Source: Hyphomicrobiaceae bacterium (GTDB taxonomy: Bacteria > Pseudomonadota > Alphaproteobacteria > Rhizobiales > Hyphomicrobiaceae). From it: a stretch of 64,000 bases of DNA. The DNA is taken from contig JAGRKS010000056.1 in assembly GCA_020442185.1 (NCBI GenBank), positions 1-64,000 of the forward strand, given 5' to 3'. Shown piece by piece: positions 25,758-34,051 of the stretch. Below the pieces are notes generated by a model. It did no database searches. It worked only from the letters and a program-made list of their open reading frames with translations, and was not told the origin of the DNA. The stretch's first letter is position 1. Each line of letters starts with the position of its first letter. A program made the translations under genes and the position numbers.

Positions 25758-25774
25758 TTGTACTATTTGGCAAT
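25758..25774 (+). promoter_or_regulatory. shared 17-bp element, copy upstream of the PQQ alcohol dehydrogenase
   Basis: TTGTACTATTTGGCAAT, one mismatch from the copy at 22152-22168. It ends 107 bp before the dehydrogenase ATG. Flanking sequences are unrelated, which argues for selection on the element itself. Confidence 0.6.
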
Positions 25775-25836
25775 AAGCGCCCCGGACACCCTGCGATAAC
25801 GTCGCACTTGGCCAGACTTCCGACGCGCCGCTAGAG

Positions 25837-25848
25837 CCCGTTAACGGG
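25837..25848. promoter_or_regulatory. perfect 12-bp palindrome before the PQQ dehydrogenase
   Basis: CCCGTTAACGGG is a perfect palindrome 33 bp upstream of the ATG, probably within the promoter or the 5' leader. AAGGGG just before the start is the ribosome-binding site. Confidence 0.45.
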
Positions 25849-25881
25849 GAAGCAGCCAGGAAACCAACCAAGGGGATATCA

Positions 25882-27645
25882 ATGAAGACGTGGAAATGGT
25901 TCGCCACTGCGAGTGCGCTGGCGCTTTCCGTAACGCTTGCCCAGCCGTCGCTCGCCGACGTGTCGATCAACGACATCGTCAACGACGCCGCGACTGTCGA
26001 GGATGTCGTGAGCAACGGCCTTGGCCCGCAGGGCCAGCGCTACAGCCCGCTCGCGAAAGTCAACAAGGACAACGTCGCCAATCTTGTTCCGGCCTGGGCC
26101 ATGTCGCTCGGCGGGGAGAAGATGCGCGGCCAGGAAACACAGCCGCTCGTCAAGGACGGCGTGATGTACATCACCGGCTCTTACAGCCGGATGTGGGCGA
26201 TCGACACCAAGACCGGCCACGAGCTCTGGCAGTATGACGCCCGCCTTCCCGAAGGCATTCTGCCATGCTGTGACGTGGTCAACCGCGGCGCGGCAATTCA
26301 CGGCGACAAGGTGTTCTTCGGCACGCTCGACGCGAAGCTGTTGGCGCTCGACGCCAAGACCGGCAAGGTCGTTTGGTCGAAGAAGATCGACGACTTCAAG
26401 GCCGGCTTCTCCTATACAGCCGCTCCGCTCATCGTTCCGTCCGACAAGTTCGGTCCGATCATCGTCACCGGCGTTTCGGGTGGTGAGTTCGGCGTCGTGG
26501 GTCGTGTCGAGGCCCGCAAGGTCGATGACGGCACGCTCGTCTGGTCGCGTCCGACCATCGAAGGCCACATGGGCATGCTCGACGGCAAAGAGTCGACCAT
26601 GACGGGCAAGAAGAACGAGAGCTGGCCGGGTGATCTGTGGAAGACCGGTGGTGGCGCCACCTGGCTCGGCGGCACGTACGATCCCGAGACGAAGCAGATC
26701 TTCATCGGAGCGGGCAACCCGGCTCCCTGGAACAGCCACATGCGTCCGGGCGACAACAAGTGGTCGTGCTCGCGTTTGGCCCTCGATCCGGAAACCGGCA
26801 ACATCAAGTGGGGCTTCCAGACGACCCCGAACGATGGTTGGGACTTTGACGGCGTCAACGAGGTCGTCTCGTTCGACCTCAATGGCACGAAGGCCGCAGC
26901 GACGGCTGACCGCAACGGCTTCCTCTACGTGCTGAACCGCGAGAGCGGCAAGTTCATCGGCGGTTACCCGTTCGTCAAGAACATCACTTGGGCGAAGGGC
27001 CTCGACGCGAACGGCCGTCCGATCTACGACCCGGCCAATCGTCCTGGAAATCCGGCGAAGTCGGCCGATGGCAAGAAGGGCGCTGCGGTCTTTGCCGTGC
27101 CGAGCTTCCTCGGCGGCAAGAACTGGATGCCGATGGCCTACTCGAAGGACACGAAGCTGTTCTACATCCCTTCCAACGAGTGGGGCATGGACATCTGGAA
27201 CGAGCCGGTCACCTACAAGAAGGGCGCGGCCTACCTTGGCGCTGGCTTCACCATCAAGCCGATCTTCGACGACCACATCGGTTCGCTGAAGGCCATGGAT
27301 CCGGCGACGGGTCAGGTGAAGTGGGAATACAAGAACAAGGCTCCGCTTTGGGGTGGCGTTCTTACGACGGCCGGCGGTCTGGTGTTCTTCGGTACGCCCG
27401 AAGGTGACCTCAAGGCGATGGATGCCGAAACGGGCAAGCAGCTCTGGGCGTTCAACACTGGCTCCGGCGTTGTCGGTTCTCCCATCACCTGGGAAGAGAA
27501 CGGCGAGCAGTTCGTGACCATCGTGTCGGGCTGGGGCGGCGCCGTGCCGCTGTGGGGTGGAGAGGTCGCCAAGACCGTCGCTCACCTCAACCAGGGCGGC
27601 ATGGTCTGGACGTTCAAGCTGCCGAAGAAGCTCGCGCAGAACTAA
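25882..27645 (+). CDS. PQQ-dependent alcohol dehydrogenase with lanthanide-type Asp pair (PedH/ExaF/XoxF superfamily)
   Basis: 587 residues, signal peptide to about residue 25 (QPSLADV). An eight-bladed PQQ propeller with the vicinal disulfide Cys129-Cys130 and probable metal ligands Glu202 (GGEFGVVG), Asn279 (GAGNPAPW) and catalytic Asp321. Two residues on, Asp323 ([10 protein letters not shown]) is the extra acid typical of lanthanide-dependent enzymes, where calcium enzymes such as MxaF carry Ala. It oxidises primary alcohols in the periplasm and passes electrons to cytochrome c-550. The partner cytochrome is PedF-like and the GWDFDGVNE context resembles ethanol-type enzymes more than methanol XoxF, so I do not assign a substrate. 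A terminator follows. Confidence 0.93.
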   Translation: MKTWKWFATASALALSVTLAQPSLADVSINDIVNDAATVEDVVSNGLGPQGQRYSPLAKVNKDNVANLVPAWAMSLGGEKMRGQETQPLVKDGVMYITGSYSRMWAIDTKTGHELWQYDARLPEGILPCCDVVNRGAAIHGDKVFFGTLDAKLLALDAKTGKVVWSKKIDDFKAGFSYTAAPLIVPSDKFGPIIVTGVSGGEFGVVGRVEARKVDDGTLVWSRPTIEGHMGMLDGKESTMTGKKNESWPGDLWKTGGGATWLGGTYDPETKQIFIGAGNPAPWNSHMRPGDNKWSCSRLALDPETGNIKWGFQTTPNDGWDFDGVNEVVSFDLNGTKAAATADRNGFLYVLNRESGKFIGGYPFVKNITWAKGLDANGRPIYDPANRPGNPAKSADGKKGAAVFAVPSFLGGKNWMPMAYSKDTKLFYIPSNEWGMDIWNEPVTYKKGAAYLGAGFTIKPIFDDHIGSLKAMDPATGQVKWEYKNKAPLWGGVLTTAGGLVFFGTPEGDLKAMDAETGKQLWAFNTGSGVVGSPITWEENGEQFVTIVSGWGGAVPLWGGEVAKTVAHLNQGGMVWTFKLPKKLAQN

Positions 27646-27685
27646 GCGTGGGATCTTCGCTTGACAGCGAGAGTGCGGAATCTGG

Positions 27686-27720
27686 CCGGGGCGAGTGGGA
27701 AAGTCCGCTCGCCCCGGTTT
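27686..27720 (+). terminator. rho-independent terminator after the PQQ dehydrogenase
   Basis: Ten-base perfect arms CCGGGGCGAG (27686-27695) and CTCGCCCCGG (27708-27717) around a 12-base loop, followed by a short TTT. It separates the dehydrogenase from the response regulator. The T-run is short, so termination may be partial. Confidence 0.7.
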
Positions 27721-27814
27721 GCATATTGCAACCGCCGCTGTCCAATGTGACAGTGGCTTGGATCACAAGAGCATGACCCATCATGCCGTAGCGGTCGCTT
27801 GGGAGGATCGAGCG

Positions 27815-28477
27815 GTGCCCGCCAATTTTCTCGTCGTCGACGACCATCCGCTGTTCCTCGAGGCGCTGCGGCTATCATTGAATTCGGCCTATCCCGATGC
27901 GCGTATCGTGGAGGCGACATCGATTGCCTCGGCGCGCGAGGCGATTGCCACCGAAGGGCCGTTCGATCTCCTGTTGCTCGATCTTTCGATGCCGGGCACG
28001 TCGGGCTTCGACGGGCTTCTGGAACTCCGAACCCATCATCCAAAGCTGCCCGTCGTCATCTGCTCCGGACTCGAGGACCCGCGGATCATCCATGAGGCCA
28101 TGGTCTACGGCGCCGCCGGCTTCATTTCGAAGTCGGTGCGGCGCTCCGAACTGGCCTCGGCGATCGATCAGATCATGTCCGGCAGCGTCTATTTGCCCGA
28201 GAGCTACACGCCGCCCGATGGCGACACCGGCAGCGCCGTTGCCGATCTCGCAGCACGCCTTGCATCGCTGACGCCACAGCAGCTGCGCGTTTTGAAGATG
28301 CTGCGCCAGGGCATGCTGAACAAGCAGATCGCCTACGAACTCGACGTCGGCGAAACGACGGTCAAAGCGCACGTGTCCGAGATCTTGCGCAAGCTCAACG
28401 TCGCCTCGCGTACGCAGGCCGTGATCGAAGTCGGCAAGATCGGCTTCGATTCGATCATCGGCGGCGGTGACAACTGA
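27815..28477 (+). CDS. LuxR-family response regulator of the quinoprotein locus (AgmR/PedR-like)
   Basis: 220 residues from GTG at 27815, preceded by GGAGG eight bases upstream; ATG 27773 would add 14 residues lacking homology. The receiver domain has VVDDHP near residue 6, phospho-acceptor Asp in LLLLDLSMPG near 55 and a conserved Lys in ISKSVRR near 105. The C-terminal LuxR HTH is LTPQQLRVLKMLRQGMLNKQ...TTVKAHVSEILRKLNV near 150-200. Same architecture and placement as AgmR/PedR regulators of PQQ alcohol oxidation. No histidine kinase is adjacent, so the cognate sensor must be elsewhere. Confidence 0.9.
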   Translation: MPANFLVVDDHPLFLEALRLSLNSAYPDARIVEATSIASAREAIATEGPFDLLLLDLSMPGTSGFDGLLELRTHHPKLPVVICSGLEDPRIIHEAMVYGAAGFISKSVRRSELASAIDQIMSGSVYLPESYTPPDGDTGSAVADLAARLASLTPQQLRVLKMLRQGMLNKQIAYELDVGETTVKAHVSEILRKLNVASRTQAVIEVGKIGFDSIIGGGDN

Positions 28478-28505
28478 CCCAGATGGGGCCGTCTGATCCT
28501 GGCCC

Positions 28506-28570
28506 GTTGTGGTTGGCCTGTAGCGGTTGGCCTGTTGCGGGGTTGGTCCAGTGCGGTTGGTCGATTGCGG
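28506..28570 (+). repeat. degenerate 14-bp tandem repeats
   Basis: About four to five imperfect units of GTTGCGGTTGGCCT (for example 28506-28519, 28520-28533, 28534-28550, 28551-28564) in the convergent gap between the response regulator and the TPR gene. Non-coding; copy number may vary between strains. Confidence 0.7.
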
Positions 28571-28585
28571 CGCGCCGTGGACAGC

Positions 28586-28615
28586 AAAAACGCCCGGCCA
28601 TGGCTGACCGGGCGT
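28586..28615 (-). terminator. rho-independent terminator of the TPR lipoprotein gene
   Basis: Read on the minus strand: arms ACGCCCGG (28615-28608) and CCGGGCGT (28597-28590) with a 10-base loop, then TTTTT at 28590-28586. It lies 67 bp past the stop of the leftward TPR gene. Confidence 0.78.
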
Positions 28616-28682
28616 CGTTACCAAAAGGACGTGCTGCGGATGCCAGCGGTGCTCAACGAAGCTCCGCTCTGCGAGGCTCCGC

Positions 28683-29666
28683 TCAGCGCTGGGTCGCAAT
28701 CGCGACGTGCGAGTTCCAGCCACCCGTGATTGGCGAGGGCTCCGCCGAATTGCGCAGCTGTGGGCGCGCCGCCGCCGGCGCTGCGGAGGCGATGTTGCTC
28801 GGGGACTTTGCTGCTCGATCGGCGACGAGCTGCGGCGGCTGCCAGACACCGCCGGCGGGAACCGGAGCCACCTTCGGATCGAGACGCACGATCTGGCGGA
28901 CCATGTTCGTATCGGCCTGCGCCACCTGAGGTGCCAGGTCGCGCCGGCCCATAGCCGTCGCTTCGTCGTAGCGGCCCTGTAGACCGAGAACGAGGGCGAG
29001 GTTCTGGCGGGATTTCGCCGGTGCACCCTTGTTGAGGGCCGTGCGGAGCAGCTTCTCGCTGCGGTCCGGCTCGCCAGCCAGCGCATAGGCCATCGCGAGA
29101 TTGTTCATGACTCCCGGATTGCTGTTCGACAGCGCCATGGCGCGCTCGAAATAGGGGATCGATTCCTTGTAGGCGCCTTCCTTGGCGAGCACGGTTCCGC
29201 GAGCCGATATCACGCGCCAATCTGGCTTCGATGCATCGTCGGCGAAAGCAAGGAGGGGCTTGGCAACGCTGACCTGACCCAGGTCGAGTGCAAGGCGTCC
29301 ATATTCGCTGGCCAGTTCGCGGTTCTGCCCGTGATAAACGCCGGCCTGCTGCAACACGCCGAGAGCCTGCTTCTTCTGACCCATGGCCTTCAGATTGCGG
29401 GCATAATTGAGTGCGGTCTTCAAGTCGTTCGGCGACGACATGAATTTGCGGCCCCAATATTCCGTCGCCTTTTCGAGCTCGCTCTGCGAGTTTGTCGCAA
29501 CTTCGGCAATGGGTGCCGGCTTCGGCTTGGCAGCCAGCATTTGCGGCATCAGATCCGAAACCGCTCCGGCGCATCCGCCGAGCAGGGTTGATGCCGCCAC
29601 AGCGGCAGCCACGGCCACTTGCCTGACTGATTTGGTCTGATACCCGGCGGCACGGATGTGCGGCAT
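28683..29666 (-). CDS. tetratricopeptide-repeat lipoprotein (TadD-like)
   Basis: 327 residues. A signal peptide with lipobox LLGGC (Cys about residue 32) is followed by about four TPR units between residues 65 and 235 (ATEYWGRKFMSSPNDLKTAL, NLKAMGQKKQALGVLQQAG, ISARGTVLAKEGAYKESIPYFERAM, MNNLAMAYALAGEPDRSEKLL), then a Pro/Ala-rich tail. Resembles TadD, the pilotin-like factor of tight-adherence pili, but no other tad gene is near, so the name is tentative. A T-rich hairpin follows the gene. Confidence 0.8.
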   Translation of the reverse strand: MPHIRAAGYQTKSVRQVAVAAAVAASTLLGGCAGAVSDLMPQMLAAKPKPAPIAEVATNSQSELEKATEYWGRKFMSSPNDLKTALNYARNLKAMGQKKQALGVLQQAGVYHGQNRELASEYGRLALDLGQVSVAKPLLAFADDASKPDWRVISARGTVLAKEGAYKESIPYFERAMALSNSNPGVMNNLAMAYALAGEPDRSEKLLRTALNKGAPAKSRQNLALVLGLQGRYDEATAMGRRDLAPQVAQADTNMVRQIVRLDPKVAPVPAGGVWQPPQLVADRAAKSPSNIASAAPAAARPQLRNSAEPSPITGGWNSHVAIATQR

Positions 29667-29932
29667 CGATCGTCTCCCTCTCGCTCAATCGCTCTCTCGG
29701 CGATTCGCGTGTCCCATCGTCAGTTTCTGGCACACGGGTCAACAAAGGCTTAAGGAAGCGGATAGCCGGTACTGTGCGGGCGGGCAGGGCACGCGCCGGG
29801 ATCGTGGGGTGCTCGAAGTCCCAATCCGTCGGCGGGTAGTCGTCCGGCCGGTTCCGATGCTAAATTCCTACCCGGTTCGGTGCGCCAACGGACGGCGCTA
29901 CGCGAGCAGAACATGCAGGGACAAGAATTCAC

Positions 29933-31384
29933 ATGAGCGACTGGCTGGATCCATCCAGAAGGCGGGCCGTCGAAGAACTCTATTCCGCACATGGCGAAAC
30001 TGCGCTGCCCATACATCTCGTCGGCAGCGACACCGCGATCGATGCGATTGCCGGGCTGACGACCGCGCAACGTGCTTGGCTGACCGCAAACGGGTTCCAG
30101 TCGGCGATACCGAAGCGCCAGATCGGGTTGCCGGCTGCCGATGGCACGTTGGCGGGCATCGCCTTGGCGATCGGCGCGGGTGAGACCGGCGAGCCGTGCG
30201 GACCGTCCGATCTTCTGGTCGGCCAGGTTGCCCAATCCTGCCGGCCCGGCTGCTACAGCCTTGCGGGAAAGGTCACCAACGTTTCGCTCGCGGCCGTCGC
30301 CTGGGGGCTTGGAGCCTACCGCTTCGGAAACTACAAGTCGCCGCCCCAGACGAGCACGGTCGCTCGTCTCAGGTTGCCTGAGGGTGTCGATGCGGCGTCG
30401 GTTGCGGCGATCGTCGAGGCGACATGGCTCGGGCGCGATCTCATCAACACGCCCGCATCCGACCTCGGCCCGGCCGAACTCGAAGCCGCGGCGGCCGCGT
30501 TGGCCGCGCGGCATGGGGCCGACATCGAAGTCACGGTCGGCGACGATCTCCTCGACCGCAAATTTCCGATGATCCACGCCGTCGGTCGGGCCAGCACACG
30601 CCCCCCTCGCCTGATCGATATGACGTGGAGCAAGCCGGGCGGCAGCGCCAGCGCGCCGCGATTGACGCTCGTCGGCAAGGGCATTTGCTTCGATACCGGC
30701 GGCCTCGACATCAAGCCCGCCAGCGGTATGCTCTTGATGAAGAAGGACATGGGCGGCGCGGCCGTCGCACTCAGCCTGGCGCACATGATCATGTCCCATG
30801 GTCTCGATGTTCGCTTGCGGGTTCTGATCGCGGCGGCGGAGAACTCTATCGACGGCAACGCATTTCGCCCGAGCGACGTGCTCATGAGCCGGGCCGGTCT
30901 GACGGTCGAGGTCGGCAACACCGATGCCGAGGGACGTCTCGTGCTTGCCGACGCCTTGGCCCTCGCCGACGAGGAAGGCCCTGACATGCTCCTCTGTTTC
31001 GCGACGCTTACGGGTGCGGCCCGCGTCGCGCTCGGCCCCGATCTGCCGGCACTGTTCACCGACGATGCGGCCCTCGCGGACGTACTCGTCGATGCCGGGG
31101 AGCGGGTCGGCGATCCGATGTGGCGGATGCCGCTCTGGCGCGGCTACGATCGCAATCTCGACAGCGAGGTCGCGGACATGGGCAATGTTTCCGATGGTCC
31201 GTTTGCCGGCGCCATTACGGCAGCACTCTTCCTGCGACGCTTTGTCGGCAAGGCTCGCCAGTTCGCACATTTTGACCTCTACGGCTGGCGGCCGTCGCCA
31301 CGCGCACTCGGCCCGAAGGGCGGCGAGCCGCAGACGGCGCGCGCGATCTTCGAGGCGCTGCGGTCCGAAGGCGGGCTGTTGTGA
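29933..31384 (+). CDS. leucyl aminopeptidase family M17
   Basis: 483 residues. The catalytic domain holds the two-metal motifs: GKGICFDTGGLDIKP (about residue 247), KKDMGGAA (about 267) and the signature NTDAEGRLVLADAL (about 325). The N-terminal regulatory domain is shorter and divergent compared with PepA, as in many alphaproteobacterial paralogues. Removes N-terminal residues from peptides in the cytoplasm. Its TGA overlaps the GTG of the next gene, giving an operon with an NlpC/P60 hydrolase, a pairing common in this group and suggestive of peptidoglycan-peptide recycling. Confidence 0.93.
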   Translation: MSDWLDPSRRRAVEELYSAHGETALPIHLVGSDTAIDAIAGLTTAQRAWLTANGFQSAIPKRQIGLPAADGTLAGIALAIGAGETGEPCGPSDLLVGQVAQSCRPGCYSLAGKVTNVSLAAVAWGLGAYRFGNYKSPPQTSTVARLRLPEGVDAASVAAIVEATWLGRDLINTPASDLGPAELEAAAAALAARHGADIEVTVGDDLLDRKFPMIHAVGRASTRPPRLIDMTWSKPGGSASAPRLTLVGKGICFDTGGLDIKPASGMLLMKKDMGGAAVALSLAHMIMSHGLDVRLRVLIAAAENSIDGNAFRPSDVLMSRAGLTVEVGNTDAEGRLVLADALALADEEGPDMLLCFATLTGAARVALGPDLPALFTDDAALADVLVDAGERVGDPMWRMPLWRGYDRNLDSEVADMGNVSDGPFAGAITAALFLRRFVGKARQFAHFDLYGWRPSPRALGPKGGEPQTARAIFEALRSEGGLL

Positions 31385-32325
31385 GCCGGGGTGAAACAGG
31401 GCGGCACGGCGGATCATTGCCGATCCGTGGCGTTGCTCCGCGCGGAGGAGAGGGGCTCGACCCGCGTCGCCATCCGTGTCGCCCCGATCTCGCTTGCGAG
31501 ACGTTGCGCGGAATCGTACCGGCCGACCGGTACGTCACGGGGACACGCTGCCAGATCGTGCGCGCCACGGTGCCGCTGCGCGCCCGTCCGGACCTGTCGG
31601 CGGGAATGGACACCGAGTTGCTGTTCGGCGAGATGGTCCGTCTCTACGACGTCTCGGGCTCATGGGGTTGGGTGCAACTCGAGCGTGACCGCTATGTCGG
31701 TTATGTTCCCGCCAATACAATTTCGGAACGTCTCGTGCCGACCACGCACCGGGTGCGTTCGCTCGGTACGTTCGTGTACCCCAAGCCCGACATCAAGCTG
31801 CCACCGCTGGTGCATCTGCCACTTGGAGCAGAGATTACCGTGACGCGTACGCACGATGGCTTCCACGAGTTGGCGAGCGGCGGTTTCGTCGTCGTCCGCC
31901 ACGCAGCCGAGCATGCCAATCATGCGCGCGATTTCGTCGAAGTCGCCGAACGCTTCATCGGCACGCCCTACCTCTGGGGCGGACGCACGCACATCGGCAT
32001 CGATTGTTCCGGTCTGGTGCAACTGTCACTCGAGGCGGCCGGCCTCGATGCGCCGAGGGACAGTGACATGCAGCGCGAAGAGCTGGGCGAAGCGGTGCCC
32101 GTGCCGCCGGATCTCGAAGGACTGACGCGCGGCGATCTGATCTTCTGGAAGGGACACGTCGGTATCATGTCGGACGGCTTGATGCTGCTGCATGCCAACG
32201 CGCATCATATGGCCGTCGTGTTCGAGACGTTGCCCGAGGCCGTCGAGCGCATCGCCAAGGCGAGCGGCAATATCGTCGCTGTCCGGCGGCTCGCGGCACT
32301 CTCCGCTTCGGGAGCGAGCGCATGA
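31381..32325 (+). CDS. NlpC/P60 family peptidoglycan endopeptidase with SH3-like domains
   Basis: 314 residues from a GTG overlapping the aminopeptidase stop (GTGA). The first 45 residues are poor in recognisable structure. Two bacterial SH3-like modules follow (about 55-115 and 125-175), then a C40 peptidase domain with catalytic Cys in GIDCSGLVQLS (about residue 219), His in KGHVGIM (about 259) and a third polar residue in HANAHH (about 274). These enzymes cleave D-Glu-diaminopimelate bonds in muropeptides. No signal peptide is evident, so a cytoplasmic recycling role with the aminopeptidase is plausible. Confidence 0.9.
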   Translation: MSRGETGRHGGSLPIRGVAPRGGEGLDPRRHPCRPDLACETLRGIVPADRYVTGTRCQIVRATVPLRARPDLSAGMDTELLFGEMVRLYDVSGSWGWVQLERDRYVGYVPANTISERLVPTTHRVRSLGTFVYPKPDIKLPPLVHLPLGAEITVTRTHDGFHELASGGFVVVRHAAEHANHARDFVEVAERFIGTPYLWGGRTHIGIDCSGLVQLSLEAAGLDAPRDSDMQREELGEAVPVPPDLEGLTRGDLIFWKGHVGIMSDGLMLLHANAHHMAVVFETLPEAVERIAKASGNIVAVRRLAALSASGASA

Positions 32326-32705
32326 TGGACAATGGCGAGGCCCCGAATGGCAGGCAATCGGATAGTATCGAGACGTCCGCTGCCACGTTGTCGGCCGAGG
32401 AGAACGCGCGGATCTGGCGCACGGAGCGGCGCGCCTTGCGACTTGCGGCATTCGCGGCGACGTTGCTGGCGGCAGCACTCGCGTTGCCGCATCTGTTCGG
32501 AGATTCGCACGGCGTTCGATATGCGCTCATGCTGGTGGCACTCGCGATCATCCTTGCCGCAGCCATCATCCAGCTTCGCATCCGTTGCCCGCGATGCGGT
32601 GCGCGCCTCGCCATGCAATCGGCACTGATGGTGCCCGAGGGCTGTACATCGTGCGGCGTGCGGATACGCCATCCCGAACGGTTGGACAGCGAACTCGACG
32701 TTTGA
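32322..32705 (+). CDS. small membrane protein with C-terminal zinc ribbon
   Basis: 127 residues, ATGA overlap with the NlpC/P60 gene. Polar N-terminus, two hydrophobic helices (about 42-60 and 67-86), then a zinc-ribbon-like pair CPRCG (about 90) and CTSCG (about 107) near the C-terminus. I do not recognise the family. The tight coupling to the aminopeptidase/NlpC pair suggests a related cell-envelope function. Confidence 0.75.
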   Translation: MMDNGEAPNGRQSDSIETSAATLSAEENARIWRTERRALRLAAFAATLLAAALALPHLFGDSHGVRYALMLVALAIILAAAIIQLRIRCPRCGARLAMQSALMVPEGCTSCGVRIRHPERLDSELDV

Positions 32706-32804
32706 GGCTTCCCGGCGTTCGGCTCGTGTGTGATCCGTGGCGCAGCCGGCGCCGAAGCCGCAAGCTCCGGCAGGCGATCGCCGCAATCTCCGCGCGGCCG
32801 AATA

Positions 32805-33329
32805 TCAGTCTGCGCGGCGACGTTCACGGCGATAAGGAAGAAAGTGGATGTCCTCCGCGATCAGGTCGATGTCGGCCGTCGTATTGACGGTGGCGGCGAC
32901 GCTCCCCGCCGAATGGATCACCCGCCGTTGCCGCCAGATGTCGCGATCGGCCGGCGTGACGATCGTATCCGTCGCGACCGGTGTGCGTGTCCCGGCCGTC
33001 GACCACGTGCGGCGGACGACACGGCCTTCGGCGATGGCCACCGCCAGGGGCAAGAATACGTCGAGATCGGTGGTCGGCAGATCCTCGAATATCTGGTCGG
33101 CGATCATGATGTCGTGCTGACCGTCGGCGCGCAGGACGAGTTCGAAAGGGCATGCGCCCGGTTGCCGCGGCATGATCGAGAGGCGCCAGTAGTCGGCTGC
33201 GTTCGTCTCGCGGATCGTCGCGACGTCGGCGATGCTCGGCACCCAGAACTCGAACGACGCGATGATTGCCTGAAGCTTGGCGCGGTAGCGATCGTCGTGG
33301 CTCATCGCGCGGACTCCGAGGTTCGTCAT
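32805..33329 (-). CDS. conserved-looking hypothetical protein
   Basis: 174 residues, ATGA overlap with the upstream GST gene, which supports the start at 33329 although ATG 33305 (MSHDDRYRAKL) is a good alternative. Not recognised. It has a soluble alpha/beta look, with FELVLRADGQHDIMIADQIFEDLPTTDLDVFLPL in the middle (split), and no membrane segments or cysteine clusters beyond one Cys. Antisense frames are weaker. Coexpressed with the GST by position. Confidence 0.65.
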   Translation of the reverse strand: MTNLGVRAMSHDDRYRAKLQAIIASFEFWVPSIADVATIRETNAADYWRLSIMPRQPGACPFELVLRADGQHDIMIADQIFEDLPTTDLDVFLPLAVAIAEGRVVRRTWSTAGTRTPVATDTIVTPADRDIWRQRRVIHSAGSVAATVNTTADIDLIAEDIHFLPYRRERRRAD

Positions 33330-33988
33330 GGTGCCGATTGGGGCGTCGATTTGGGCGCCGATTGCGAGGCGATCAGCGCTGCATCCGCGCTACGTTGGCG
33401 TTGAAGCGCCGGACGCGCCAGGAGATCGGCGGAGTAGCGCCGGAAGGTCTCGGTCTCCGGCAACAATTTGAACTCGAGTCCCCAGCGGATGCCAGCCCCG
33501 ACGATGACATCGGCCGCCGAAAAGCGATCGCCAAGGATATAACGCGAGCTGGCGAGCGCACGCTCCAAAGTCGCGACGACGGCATCATAGCTGCCCCAAC
33601 CGAGCGTGCCGCGCGGGGCATCGGGCCAGCCCATGGCTTTGTGCGTAATGGCGGGCTCGAAACAGCTCGGCATGTAGAACAGCCATTTGAGGTAGGGCCC
33701 GCGCAGGGGATGGTCGATCGCCGGTGCGAGGTCCGCATCGGGGAACACGTCCGCGAGATAGCAGCAGATGGCGGCGGTTTCCGAAATCACGACGTCGCCG
33801 TGCGCCAGCACCGGCAGCTTGCCCATGGGGTTCAAGGCAAGGTGGCGCGGCTCATGTTGCTCGCCCTTCGAGATGTCGACCAGTGCGATATCGTATGGTC
33901 GGCCGACCTCTTCGAGCATCCACCTTGCGGTGAGCGATCGCGACGGCGCCCAGTGGTACAACAGAAGTCGATCCGAGGATTTAGCCAT
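33326..33988 (-). CDS. glutathione S-transferase family protein
   Basis: 220 residues. The N-terminal thioredoxin-like domain opens LLLYHWAPSRSLTARWMLEEVG, with Ser in place of the usual Ser/Cys in the S-x-[ST] region, and the cis-Pro motif MGKLPVL near 60 and ETAAICCYL near 75. The C-terminal helical domain has LGDRFSAADV near 155. Typical GST length. The tail after residue 205 is a short Ser/Gln/Pro repeat (QSAPKSTPQSAP). Substrate not predictable. Confidence 0.88.
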   Translation of the reverse strand: MAKSSDRLLLYHWAPSRSLTARWMLEEVGRPYDIALVDISKGEQHEPRHLALNPMGKLPVLAHGDVVISETAAICCYLADVFPDADLAPAIDHPLRGPYLKWLFYMPSCFEPAITHKAMGWPDAPRGTLGWGSYDAVVATLERALASSRYILGDRFSAADVIVGAGIRWGLEFKLLPETETFRRYSADLLARPALQRQRSADAALIASQSAPKSTPQSAP

Positions 33989-34051
33989 CCGTCGTTGTCC
34001 CCCTGGCGTCGATCAGCCAATCGTGCGGCGGTGGTGATCCGGCCCCGATGC

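Noticed and set aside
25879-27585. A 568-codon open frame antisense to the PQQ dehydrogenase
   Set aside because: High GC and strong codon bias of the sense gene keep the opposite strand open. The translation is Arg/Asp/Val-rich with no domain, while the sense frame is a clear quinoprotein. The same applies to the long antisense frames at 2984-4654, 29750-31417 and 33266-35296.
22245-27645. Calling the cluster a methanol xoxFGJ operon
   Set aside because: The cytochrome is PedF-like, the order differs from xoxFGJ, and the dehydrogenase context (GWDFDGVNE) resembles ethanol-type enzymes; only the lanthanide Asp is shared with XoxF.
28506-28570. CRISPR-like array
   Set aside because: Units are about 14 bp, contiguous and degenerate with no spacers, and no cas genes are present.
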